NCBI RefSeq assembly: GCF_910592395.1
Contig: NC_088308.1
Coordinates: 4,092,001-4,156,000, forward strand
Direction of reading: 5' to 3'
Source of the DNA: Lineus longissimus
Lineage: Eukaryota; Nemertea; Pilidiophora; Heteronemertea; Lineidae
Length of the DNA: 64,000 nt
Each line of letters begins with the position of its first letter. The stretch's first letter is position 1. The notes below the pieces were generated by a model. The model searched no databases and had not been told where the DNA came from. It worked only from the letters and a program-made list of their open reading frames with translations. Below are positions 23,836 to 36,121 of this stretch, piece after piece. A program made the position numbers and the translations under genes.

Positions 23836-26800
23836 ATGGCAGTAAAACAGAAATTAAAAGATCCAAATGTATGCCGAGTCTTCTTCTCCTCTCCGTTTCT
23901 TGGGATGGAAAAAGAAAGAGAGGAGCTGACGAAGCTCTACTTTCCCAAGCTTCGCCATTTATGCAGTTCGAAGGGAATACAATTTGCTGCAGTTGACATG
24001 AGATGGGGTATTACAGAAGAATCCTCCCAATCTTCTAAAACCATCGAAATCTGCCTCAGGGAACTCGATAGGTCGGATATTTTTGTTGGCTTTTTTGGAC
24101 AGGTATGGTATTTTGGGAGGATGGCTAACATGAATCTATATGTAATTCCAGATTTTTCCCATATTGCACTGAGTAGAGAAACTGAGATAAAGGGTTGGTT
24201 CTACATCAATTAACACATGAAAACTGTTTTTCATGCTATCATCGCATGTTCTTGAAATAGAACTGTGTTCCAGTAAAATCGGTGGAACAATTTTGACTCC
24301 TCATCGATTCCATTATCGGAATCCCCATGTTGAATCGGATTCTCAGGACTTAAGAAATGTCAATTTCTCTTGCTATTTCAGAGGTATGGCTGGTGTGGTG
24401 TGAATGATGATGCACTGCAAGAAAACTTCAATGTTGCCCTCCCCCACTTTCCGTGGTTGGATAAGTTCCGAGACAAGGGCGTGACAGAGCTTGAATTCCT
24501 TCATGGTTTCCTGAATAATCCCGGGGAAAGGCCAGCATGTGTCTGCTTCAGGGACAAGGTGAGGGGTATAAAAAAATCATTATCATAATATCAACAAACA
24601 CCCTAGAGAATTGGTTTCTCAATCATGCTTGCAAAGTTCCTGAAACGTTCTGACCACTGATCACTCCATCCCTAAGCATGCAGGAATTAGTCATTATAGC
24701 CCTGAAATCAGTCATGCAGCTCATCCAAGACACCTAATCTAAATGAGACTAAAGGTGGTGATCACAGTAAATATTTCTTTTTTTCTGTTAACAGCTTGCC
24801 CTGATTTGCTAAGGCTATCAAACTGCTTCTTCAAACAAGTTATTTTTTATAGTAGTGATGAACTAATCCCTCTTTCACTCATTGTTATTAGTTTCTTTTA
24901 GTGATATGTTCTCTCTTTCTTGCTTGATTAGTAAATCCATGATTGTACTAACATCATGTCATGACTCTGTGAGTCTGAGAGTGTATGACCGGCTAAGAAT
25001 TGAACCTGGGACCTTCGAGGTGACAGGTGCTGAAATTTTCACTGCACCACTCCAAAGTTGAAGTCATTTCTATGTTTTCCTCTTCTAGTCATGGGATGAC
25101 AAGTTAAAGGCTCAGGCTGAGGCAAAAGGGGATGCAAGGGGTGCTGCAAAGTATACATCTGAGAATGAACATGCAGTCTTCATGATGAACGACCTCAAGA
25201 AGAGAGTGGTAGAAGTTGAAGAAAAGTGCCTCGCTGTTGACATGTCCTACTGTACACCAGAAGAGGTAAATGACATGTAGCTTCCCTGTGGAAAAATGGT
25301 TTTTTTTCGTGTAGAGTGCCTGAACTGTAAGTGTTTGCAGTGAAATTTATGCTTGATTGTTTACGATTGTCAGATAGCAGGCCTTGGACAATGTGTTCCT
25401 TTTTAACCTGTTTCTACATGTTTTACTTGACTCCCTACCCCAGGCAACTGTAGAAGAGACAAGCTATGCCTAAACTGGCTTTGATTGCCCTTAATTGAGC
25501 TACAGAAAATATCCCTTGGAGATTCTGTCAAGATAAATCACCTGATTTTGATGTTGCTTCTTAACAAGTTTTTTTTAACAGGGTGCTAAGTTCATGTTCA
25601 ATGCCATCTGGAAGTACATGAGTGAAGAATTGCTAGTTGATCCATCAGGCATTGATTTGGAACCATCGCAGCAGCAAAAATTACAACATGATGCATTCTG
25701 TGACAGTCATTGCGGTCTCTTTATTGGTGGAAACGACTACATGAATATTCTGGATGTGGCTGTGCATGATGAGGAGTCTAAAGGAATTGTTGTCTTTGGA
25801 GAACCTGGGGTCGGCAAATCTGCATTACTGAGTAACTGGATTAAACAGAAGAAGGAGGACAAGGATTTTGGTTTTGTTGGCTCTCATTTCATTGGCTTTC
25901 CTGATCAAAGCACAGGTATTTGAAGTTTTATCCTACATGAAAATTATGTTTTTAGGTTTGTTTGATTTCTCCAATCATTCGATACAACTTAGAGTAATTA
26001 TCATCCTTGAAATTTCGTGAATCAAAATGTATACACTTTTTTGAGGTTGCTAGACCTTTTAATTCTCTGCAACGTGCCTTTCAGATATCAAGAATATTGT
26101 CAATCGAATGTCACAGTTGCTCTCCCTACAATACCACAAGGATGGTGATGACGAGTTTCAGTTGAAGGATGAGGTTGCTACGGCAGTAGGCCAGTTTAAA
26201 ACAATGTTAGATTCTGCTGCTGAGCGTGTTGACCCAGGGAAGAATATCTGCCTAGTGATTGATGGATTAGAGAAGGTAGAAGACAAACGGAAAGTAGGGA
26301 AGGTACTGTTAGAAACTTAAAGTTTGTCTTTTAGATATTGAGTGTGGTTTATTGCCATGATGTTAAGGAGGCTGTGCTCCATACATCTCTAACTTCAAGT
26401 TCTCTTGTTCTGCAGTAGCAATTTCCAAATCGATTTTACATATACGTGTACTTGTGTATAGCGATTTCCAGATGAAAGCAGTCCATGTTATGCAAATTAT
26501 AGCCATGAATACTCCCATGACTCTTTGAAAACACTTGATGTACATTTGTACTTTGCTGACTTGTGTGCAATTTTTCTAGCCCTTATATTGGATTCCATCT
26601 ACCCTTCCACCGAGCGTCTCTGTAATTGTCGCAACGGTCTCTACTGATGTCAGTACGATTCAGGAGCTTGTTGAGGCCAGAGGCTACTCCACATGTAAGA
26701 TTGAAGGTTTGAACATGGAAGACAAGAAAAAGATGTGCTTGGTAAGTACCAGGGGAGAACTTGTACACTCCCACAAACAGTGGCAAATTCAACCCTGTCC

Positions 26801-29800
26801 TCCTGACTATTACTTTACTTGACCTTCAAGATTTATTTTGCTCTGACGATGCTGTCATAATTCACCAAAGTGTTACAAAAGGAAAATATTGAATAGTTTT
26901 TAATGAAAAACTGTGATGTCTATTGGGAGGAAGGTGTGGACTGGGGATAAACTAGCTTACCCTCCCTTGGCTAAATCATGGGTTGCTGTTTTGAAGATAG
27001 TTGTTTTTGTTGAAGAAATGGGAAAAGAATACATATATTATTTGTTTATCTCCTGCAGGGTGTGTTACAATCGAACAGCAAGGATCTCCCAGGCGACCAA
27101 ATGGACATGATTGTTGCCCCTGAACAGACAAAGAATCCATTGTATCTCAAGGTGGTGATGCAGGTGAGCATTTGAACATTTGACACTTGACTGGAACTTT
27201 CCTGAGTCTGTACAGAAAACAGCTCTTGTGTATAACTCTGTAAGGTCCTAGATTTCTAAAAAAGTGTCTTTTTATCTCTGGCTTGGAATGTGGACTCATT
27301 ATACTGGCCTTCGGCTTTGAATGCAATCGGGGTTTCCTGAGGTGAGGTTGGTAGTGTCTTCCTGTGTCTTTGTTCAGTGGTGGCTCCCATAGTTGTGTGT
27401 GGAGGGCATCTCTCTCACAGCCTGCAGCCAGCCGACATGTATAATTCAGCTTTCTCATAGATTGTAAACTTCTGTTTCAGGAATTGTGCGTGGTGGACTA
27501 CTACAGAAAAATCAAGGGAAAGATTGAGTATCTGTTAACATCAGACAACATCCAGTCATTATTTGATAAATTACTTGAAAGGCTTGAGCAAGATTACAAT
27601 ACGAGTGATCACCCACATATTGTACAGGACGTAAGTATTTTCAAGGCCGGGACCATATTCTTGCTACATCTGCTAACAATATGAGCCATCTGAGTGATCT
27701 GACCATTGTCCACTGTCATCATCTATGTCAATCCCAAACAGGCCGGACATATATACCACCAAAGACCCCCATAGCCTAGTTCTTCACACTGCTAGCTACA
27801 CTTATGTAGCTACTAGCCACACTGCTAGCTACTAGCTACACTGCTCACTTCTTCCTTTTATTTCAGGTTGCGTGCTCTCTGTTTGCCTGCCATTACGGCC
27901 TCTCAGAAGAAGAACTCATTGAATCACTAGATATTCCCTCTAATATTTGGATACCACTGCACTTTGCCTTGAACCTGTTCCTCCTACAACACTCGGGGCT
28001 CCTTTGCTTTGCCTACTCAGAACTGAGGGAAGCAGTCCATGACAGGTACTTGAAGAGTGTGGAGACGCATGAGAGATATACTAGACAGATCTTGTGGTAC
28101 TTCTTGATGAAATACAATCAGGTATGCATTGACAATATTTCTATGCATCTTTTTTTATGGGCATTTCAGAGGGAGAATTTTACAATAATATAGGCAACGG
28201 ATGTTCTCCTCCAGGCCTTGAAACCACACCCTCCAATCTGACTAACTGAACTACACAGCAATCTTTCTGCATGCCGTACTCATCCGTGCACCTGAACTGC
28301 AGCACTATGGTTTGTTTGGTATGCGAACAAATCCAAAAGGGGATTAACCAGGCCGCTTTACCATCCCGTGGGTATACATTACAGTATAGTAAAAGACCGG
28401 CTTACCGTCCTGCGTGGTTCAAAGTGTTAAATACAACTACTTCTTTCAGAGTCGTGGTGAAAGTCTGAACAGCCTGCCCATGCAGCACGTGGTTCGTGAA
28501 CTAACCTGGCTCCTCTCAGAAGTGAAGGACTCGAAGGTACTCGGAGATGTCCTCACAGATCTTCGGGTATTCAAACATCTTTACAGGTAAAGGATGCAAC
28601 GATCTGAATTTTGTACTTAACAGTTAGTTTTTAGGCTGAAAGCACGAAAATTACAATAGTATTTTTGCGTGCCATGGTTTAACACGTACATGTAGAAAGA
28701 TTCTGCTGTATTTTTTAATGCGTTACATGATCCTGGTAGTCAAATCAATTGATGTGAATTTTGCTCTTTATTTTCTCCCTCTTACTGGCTCTTGTATTGG
28801 TATACTACTTAGCATTGAAAGTGAAGAGTAGCCTGATTTATACCTTTTTTTAGTTATGACAGGTATATGGTTCTAGAGTACTGGCAGAGCACAATGATCC
28901 CTGGGGACAAGATAGCAGTTGGTTATGTGAAGGCAATGAAACAGGCAGTGGTCGATACTTACGTTGAACAACTTGATGGTTATGAGGAACTAAATCCGGC
29001 GTGGACTGTAAGATTTATTTGTATTTCAAGAAATTCCGCATCTGAATCAATATAATGAAACAATTGTAATCTGTGTGAGGCATGAATTTGGAAAATCAGA
29101 AACTTTTTAAAAATTGATTAATTAATGCAGGAAGAAAAAGTGGTGTGGGCTGGAATAATTTACTAAAAAAGATTATTCTGGGGATTAATGATTAACAGTC
29201 ACATTTGCCATCTCTGCAAGCGAGTCACACATTTACTGGAGAGTATCACACATGCTTGAGTGGTTTGCTTAGGAAACTAATGAAATAGTGCTGATATATC
29301 TGCAAACCTATAACCTCCTGATTAGAACCACGGAGGGCTGAAAATTTTATTAATTGAAATAATGGGTTTTATTTTGCAGGTTTATAAAGAATACGCTGAT
29401 CAGTTATTGGCACTTATTGATGGCCTTGCGAGCTTCAAAGGCAGGGAGATACTGCTCTACTATTACCAAGACGTGCTGGTAAGTACAACTTTCATGCCAA
29501 TGTGTATCGCTGGAGTTTATAGGCATGACTTTTGCCTACACTTCAAAGACTTTCACTGTTTTCCTAATCAGGACACTGTCTCTATTGAGGACAGCACTTG
29601 TCAGTCCCGAGGGTGTGCTTAATAGAGAGGTTCTACTGTATTGTTTAAACGAACTAAACTAATACATGTACGTATACAGAGCTTTATTACTTTTATTATC
29701 ATGTTTTCTTCCTTGTAGAGAAAGGTGAAATTGGACAGAATCGAGAAAGAAGACTTGTTACTGGGGAATCATTACCGTCTTGCTGTTCTATATACTGATA

Positions 29801-32800
29801 TGCACAAGAACAAAGAAGCTGAAGAGCTCTTCACGAGTTTGCTGAAAAAATATGAAAGGTAATCAAGTCCTTTCTCTGCGATTAATTGCGAGGGTACATT
29901 TTATCGTAGCGTATTTTTAAAAGACCCATCAGATGTTATGATATTTAGCCAATAAGGTCTTGTTCTTACTAGGATGCAAAAGCTTGATTCTTGTTTTGGG
30001 TACCCAAAGTCACCTGTGCTTGTCCGCACCTCGTTTGCTTTCATCACACTGGTGTCACAATACATAGTTTAGTCTTCTTCTTGTAATCAACCCCTTTCCA
30101 TTATCAGCTCACCATATGATCATTTTCAGAACATTTCAAATAAATATGGCTGGAATGTATAAATTCTTCACATTAAGATGCGACCAGATCAGATTTCGTA
30201 CAGCTTCTGGATATTTGAATTCTTTTTGCAGGAAATCGATCTCAACTGATGAGCAGAGACTTTCGCTTGGTGATCTCTACCATCTCGTTGGCGTCTTTTA
30301 CATGAATGCAAAAAAATGGATAGAGGTAATATTTTGACTGCATTTCTTGTTGTGAAAAGGCAAGCACTTGGCTTTCTGCTATCTAGGTTTTAAAAGTGGC
30401 GCTGAAAATCCTTGTAAGCTCTGAATGCAGATGGTATCTTAATTTTTCAGGCAAATGAATGGTTTGGGAAGGCTCATGCAATCTATAGGAAGATGACGGG
30501 TCTTATATTGGCCAAAGGCGTTTTGTTGAACAACTTGGGAGTAGTCAACCTGGAATTGGCTAACTATGAATCAGCCGAAGAATGCTTTGAGATCTCACTG
30601 AAGTTGTATGAACAATATTATTTTGGAGAGTTGCCTCCAGATATCGGTATGGCCATGCAGAACCTGGCCTTGTGTCACAGGAGGCAGGGAAAGAATGATC
30701 AAGCAAAGACCACCTATGAAAAGTACGTTGAATTGAAATTTATTGAACTGCTGGCCCCAGTTTCTCAGTCGGCGTTAGAGAGGAACACCAGTGTTTGCTC
30801 AACTCTACATTATCTCCATTGGAAAGTTTCATTTGTAATGGTAGCTTTAGGATGAAAAAACACCGTAACTGATCACACCGATTGAGCATCTGGGCCCTGC
30901 TGTTTGTTATGGGGTCAAGGTTGAGGGAGATTGTGCATTCACCCTTTTCATTTTCGAGATGATTCTCTTTCGTCATCAGTTGATTAAGGCATCAAATTTT
31001 CCTTTCCTCGTCACTGAACTTGATAGAAAGTAACCGAGAACAGAAGACTGTAGAGTCGTTGCCTAGTCCCACATCATATGGCATTGTGAACTTCTATCAA
31101 AACTTATGAATATGAAATAATATAAAAGCTTATTAACTTGAAAAAAATTCTTAAATCAGTGAGTTCCCAATTAATGTACTTTTCGTATCAATATTTGCAT
31201 TACTTTTTCACTTCTGTAGGTGCTTGAAGATAACAAAAGAGGCTCTTGGTTTAAATCATCCCCATGTTGCCAAAATTTACTTGAACCAGGGAATGCTTGC
31301 CAATATCGCAGAAGATTTTGGAGAGTCTGAGAGACTGTACAGACTGGCTTTTGACATCTTTAAGGTAAGAGATTTTAAAGAAATTTTGGACAGCTGTATC
31401 ACTCAGTGATTGTTACATGTAGGTAGTTGAACTAGCTGAGCCATTTCCTCAGCCTCCAGACAGCCAATTTGGCAGCAGCATATCCTGTTTGGTGACATCA
31501 AACATCCCACTAGAAACAAAGCTAGTCCATCACCACTTGACAATATGTTCGACAAATACTGCTGTAGTTTTTTTTGCATATACAGTGAAATAAGATAGAC
31601 AATTATGGTACTTCCATTGTGGACTTATGGCTACAAAGCTTTCTGGAATGAAATTCTTCAATAAATGCATGTGAGTGATAAGATGCTTTTCTTTCTCCTT
31701 GAAGGGTCTGTACCCAGCTGATCACGCGGATGTTATCATTGCTCAAGAAAATGTCGCACAGGCGCTGTTGTCCCAGGGAAGGTGGGAGGAAGCCGAGGAG
31801 TTGTTTTGGGATGCATGTGAGTATGCTTCAGTTGCAGGATCGACTGTGCTTGCGATCCAATACAATGCACGTCTTTTCACTATGAAATCATAATGGGACT
31901 GGGAACCCAACATTTTCCAACAGATTCTTATTCTACAGTGGCGACACGAAGTCCTCAGTGGTCAAATTTCTCTCATTGAATCGCGATATGAAATGATTGT
32001 GAGAAGATTTCCCACAACGAGTCATGTCATATGGATTTGTCGCAAAAAAAATCACAAAAGTGTGGTTTTTATTCGAAAAACAGAACGGAAATTATCATTT
32101 TTGTCCTGGCCCAGCATCATCTCGTTGCATTATCTTAAAACACTACTCCCATCCTTTAACTTGTTCAATATTGAAATTACTCCTTTACCCTGTTCAATGC
32201 TGACATTGCTCCTTTAACTTGTTTAATGCTGATGCTCCTTCTTAACTTTGTGATGTTTCAGTCAGTGTCCTAGTAAAACAGGATCGCATACAGCATGGAC
32301 TCCCACACATGCAAGCCATGTTTGCTGATCATTACTACCACCTTGGCTGTAATAACACAGACGGTAAGCAGCAGCGAGATCAACTAGAAATGGCGAGGAC
32401 GATCCTGATAAAGCATTTACCTTACACGAAGTATCCCTTGATGTACCATCGACTCTCCCACATTGATTTGATTCTGCCCCCAGACAATCCAAGAGAACCT
32501 CATCTCACCCTTGATGCCGGAATAGAAAGGTTGGTTCTGGGACGGGTTTGACTGTGTAATGATGTGTGATGTCTGTATTACAAAAAATTGCTGTACATTT
32601 TGGCATCGATGATCAGAGGGAAAGCCGTTAAACATAGAATGCCTGCTAAAGGGAGAGAATTGTTCACATTGACAATTTCATTAATTACTCATTTTTACAA
32701 ACAAACATATATGGAGCGAACAAATTCATCATCATAGACACTAGATCCTTCAGACAAAACTGAAGTAAAAGCTTCTACTGGTCTTTACCGGTATGTCCAC

Positions 32801-34098
32801 TATGTGCATCAAAGGACATGGAAGAGGTGTTTTAACCCATAAGTGTTGTAGGCATGAGGGTTTGATCGATATTTTCTACCAATCAACAATTTGAACATAA
32901 TTGGGTGTGCGGTATTTCAAAGAATGTTGTTATTTGACTTTCAGATTTCCTGATAGTGAGTTGTTAGTGGAAACCAAGTTTAAGAGTGGTATCGCAGAAA
33001 CAGGAAGTCTGGATGAAGTCTTAGCATTCGCAACCAAAATTCAAGATCATTTTCCTGCCCCGAAAATCCTTCTCCAGTTCATGGTTTGGTTGGAGGATAT
33101 GCGGTGTCATGACCTGGGTATGGAGCTAGCAAAACACGTACTGACATTGGTTCCGGCTGATAGTCTCTACGAAAGATGTGTCACTGAATTCGAAGATGAA
33201 AAACTTCAGGTACACCATATGAAATCATGTAGTTAATTCTCATAGTTTGTCAAATGGTTTCAAAGTTTCAAAATGTATAAATCTTTATTGCTGGAGATTA
33301 TGAGTAACATTTGAAATATTTACAACATAAACAGTTAGTCTACAGTCAAGAGAATTTAAGGAGTTAAATGATTTTATCCCTTGGAAGGGTGCAAAACCTA
33401 GGGGCTCAGGTGTAGTCTTTGAGTGACTAGTGTGCACAGTAAGGGGTCTGGTGTGTGTTTGATTCAGCGATGATCATATTCCTCATACCGGGTGAATAGT
33501 TTTGATATACATAGGCAATCAAGGCCATGTATTTGTCTTCTTTTCCCTTTGCAGAAACTCCTTCAGCCTATTATCAACACACTCTCCAATCTCAAGGATT
33601 ACACCAATGTTTTTCCGTTCGCCCAAAAGCTTGCCGAACTCTTGCCAGATGACATCCAAATCCAAATGTCTTGGTTCAAGTCGGCCGTATTGGTGATGAA
33701 GTTTGATGTTGCACGAAAAGCTATAAGCCACATGACAGAGCATTGGGTGGACGATGAACAGGTTCAGAAGGATGTAAGTTATCTTCATCAGACAAGCAAT
33801 TACTTTGGAGCTAGTCTTCGAATATAGCTCATCAAGCTTAACCTGTGCCACACATCTGCCCATAGCAGGTGTTTGGAGTGTTTCTATAATACATGTACAC
33901 TTGTTTCTCTATATTTGACATTTCACAGTTAGTTCTTTCAGCCCCTCTGTCATATCAACAAACAGAGTTCTAAGAAAAAGCTTCTCTACCTTTCAGATGA
34001 TCAACTTTACCAAAGCTGTTGACTGGAGTGAGGAAGAAATGAAAAAGGAACAGTCTGAATCAAACGAAGAAACAGAAGTTGTTGAACCAACTATTTGA
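23836..34098 (+). CDS. STAND-class NTPase: DUF4062-like N-terminus, P-loop NTPase, TPR repeats
   Basis: Twenty-one coding exons: 23836-24102, 24382-24558, 25089-25265, 25582-25915, 26085-26302, 26580-26741, 27059-27163, 27481-27630, 27867-28121, 28450-28586, 28854-29007, 29380-29478, 29719-29858, 30232-30325, 30451-30722, 31220-31364, 31705-31816, 32262-32529, 32945-33209, 33555-33773, 33997-34098. Total 3,852 nt, 1,283 residues. Residues 13-100 resemble DUF4062 of TEP1, NWD1 and nephrocystin-3 (RVFFSSPFLGMEKER..., VDMRWGIT, RYGW). Walker A is GEPGVGKS (280-287), Walker B ICLVIDGLE (373-381). At least five TPR-like units lie between about 785 and 1005. The C-terminus is acidic. Such proteins act as signalling or scaffold switches; the ligand is unknown. 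A noncoding exon precedes (acceptor at 23821). Confidence 0.85.
24890..25055 (-). mobile_element. tRNA-derived SINE fragment
   Basis: On the minus strand TGGTGCAGTGAA (25049-25038) resembles a pol III A box and AGGTTCAATTCT (25007-24996) a B box, at tRNA-like spacing with AGGTCCC before the B box. This is the head of a tRNA-related SINE. No cloverleaf with intact acceptor stem is evident, so I do not call a tRNA gene. It lies in the second intron of the STAND gene, antisense to it. Confidence 0.5.
27780..27846. repeat. Short CTAGCTAC repeat
   Basis: GCTAGCTACAC and CTAGCTAC-type words repeat about five times in 65 bp within an intron of the STAND gene, just before exon 27867-28121. Simple local slippage. 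Confidence 0.5.
32145..32250. repeat. Intronic tandem repeat, unit ~33 bp
   Basis: Units of the form CTCCTTTAACTTGTTCAATG followed by CTGACATTG-like sequence occur three to four times in the intron just upstream of exon 32262-32529 of the STAND gene. The pyrimidine-rich units lead into the real acceptor and could influence branch-point choice. Confidence 0.5.
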
Positions 34099-34861
34099 TC
34101 AATTGTAAAGAAGGCCAGTGATGTCAATGTTCTGTAGCTACATTGTAAATAGAAAATACTGCAGGCCTGCTTGTGCAGAAATATGATATGGAAAGAGTGA
34201 TGGAAATGCATAATTTGAAGCCAGGCTTTTATTTTTATATGTTCCACTTTTACATGTATAGATAGGTCTATCAGATTATAACATTGTTATTATCTTTTAT
34301 GGAGTAGCCTATTTTAGATTAGAAAACAGATTTATTCTTGCCATTATTGGGAAGGTATGTTTTGCCATATGTCTTGGTTGTTTTTACCCAAGTCATTTAT
34401 AATTTGTATTGTATTGTGATTACTGTTATTACAGAGATTTTAGCAAGGCATTGTAAGAATACAGACTTGTGATCATGAGTTATTGAACAATGATACTTGT
34501 ACACTGACTCTGGTATAAGTAACCCAGTTTATTTTGTTAAAGCAGTCTGTGTTTGTCATGCTTGGATATCACGACATTGATTAATTTCACATTATAGTAA
34601 ATACATGTTTACCCACATTTTGCAATTGTAATATTGATGTGAAAATTTAAAGGCATTGTTTTTTTTTCAAGCACCTGTGTACAAAACTTGAACATTCCAT
34701 TAGGTGTGAAATATTTTTGTTATTTTTGCCATAACTTCAACTTCCTTGTACATTGTACACACACCTGGTTCAGTGCATGTCCTCCTTTGGATAAGGTGTT
34801 CTGTAACCTGGAAAAATTATTACACCATTCATTTAGAAATTACATGTATCCATATTATTAT

Positions 34862-34867
34862 AATAAA
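34862..34867 (+). terminator. Poly(A) signal of the STAND gene
   Basis: AATAAA lies 764 nt after the stop at 34098. It is the first canonical hexamer I see in the AT-rich 3' region, which carries no open frame of note. Confidence 0.5.
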
Positions 34868-35062
34868 TGTTTATCAAAAGTTAATATTACTGTTTTTTTA
34901 TTGCACTTTTATATGAATATAACTATATCTGTGTCAGTGTCGCATTTACAATAATGATGGGGGACAATTGCAAGGATGTGCAGGCCTTGAGAGTGTGCTT
35001 AGATCAGTTGGACCATGCCATGAAACTCAAACATTACCTGATAATGTTGTCCCTGAGTTGTA

Positions 35063-35660
35063 CAAGAGTCCTTCTGCCATTGATCCCAGACAACAAGACT
35101 CATTGTGAAAGTGCCCACCAGAGTCCTTCTGCCAGTGACCCCAGACAACAAGACTCATTGTGAAAGTGCCCCTATACCAGAGTCCTTCTTCCAGTGACCC
35201 CAGACAACAAGACTCATTGTGAAAGTGCTCCTATACCAGAGTCCTTCTGCCAGTGACCCCAGACAACAAGACCCATTGTGAAAGTGCCCCTTTACCAGAG
35301 TCCTTCTGCCAGTGACCCCAGACAACAAGACTCATTGTGAAAGTGCCCCTACACCAGAGTCCTTCTTCCAGTGACCCCAGACAACAAGACCCATTGTGAA
35401 AGTGCTCCTATACCAGAGTCCTTCTGCCAGTGACCCCAGACAACAAGACTCATTGTGAAAGTGCCCCTATACCAGAGTCCTTCTTCCAGTGACCCCAGAC
35501 AACGTACAAGACTCAGTGTGAAAGTGCCCCTAAACCAGAGTCCTTCTTCCAGTGACCCCAGACAACAAGACTCATTGTGAAAGTGCCCCTATACCAGAGT
35601 CCTTCTTCCAGTGACCCCAGACAACAAGACTCATTGTGAAAGTGCCCCCATATACAGCCA
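35063..35660. repeat. 59-bp minisatellite, ~10 copies
   Basis: Units begin AGTCCTTCTGCCAGTGACCC and continue CAGACAACAAGACTCATTGT, GAAAGTGCCCCTATACCAG. Starts are near 35066, 35120, 35179, 35238, 35297, 35356, 35415, 35474, 35536 and 35596. The first unit is shorter and one unit has a 3-base insertion (ACAACGTACAAG). Two variable positions (TTCTGCC/TTCTTCC and GACTC/GACCC) mark sub-types. Diverged half-units flank both sides. It is not CRISPR-like: there are no unique spacers. It lies just 3' of the STAND gene. Confidence 0.92.
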
Positions 35661-35834
35661 GACTCATTGTGACATTGTCCCTATAGAGCACAACTCATAT
35701 AAACCAGATTCGTTGTGACAGTGATCCTGAGCTGTACAAGTGGAGTCGTCTTCGCAACAAGACCGACATAGGAAATCATACAAACCACTAAGTAACCAAA
35801 ACGAAGAAGACATTGTAACCTGCACATGCTAGTT

Positions 35835-35840
35835 TTTATT
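35835..35840 (-). terminator. Candidate poly(A) signal of the PAN-module gene
   Basis: TTTATT on the plus strand reads AATAAA on the minus strand, 282 nt beyond the stop of the PAN-module gene (TAA at 36124-36122). Nearest canonical hexamer; not otherwise tested. Confidence 0.35.
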
Positions 35841-36121
35841 GTTATCATCTGGCAATAATACGAAGGGAAATTTACAGTCAAATTATCTAAGAAAGGGATC
35901 ACTGCAATAATGAATAAACGACAGGCCAGACAAATATGCTCCCAGCGGCCATCAGTTTCAAAGGGTTGGATACATTAGGATGGGGAGCGCTAAACTTATT
36001 CCAGGCTGATATTCATGCCATATGATACAGTGGAAATTTCGGTAAAGCGGGTACTCCGAAATGTGCGGGTTTTTTAGTAGCATCTAGCAAACATTTTGGC
36101 ATCACTCTCTGTATGTATGCC

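Noticed and set aside
24960-25060. tRNA gene on the minus strand
   Set aside because: A- and B-box-like words are present but I could not form the acceptor stem or anticodon arm; a tRNA-derived SINE fits better.
35063-35660. Regular repeats that could suggest a CRISPR array
   Set aside because: The units are contiguous 59-bp tandem copies with no unique spacers, and the DNA is clearly eukaryotic.
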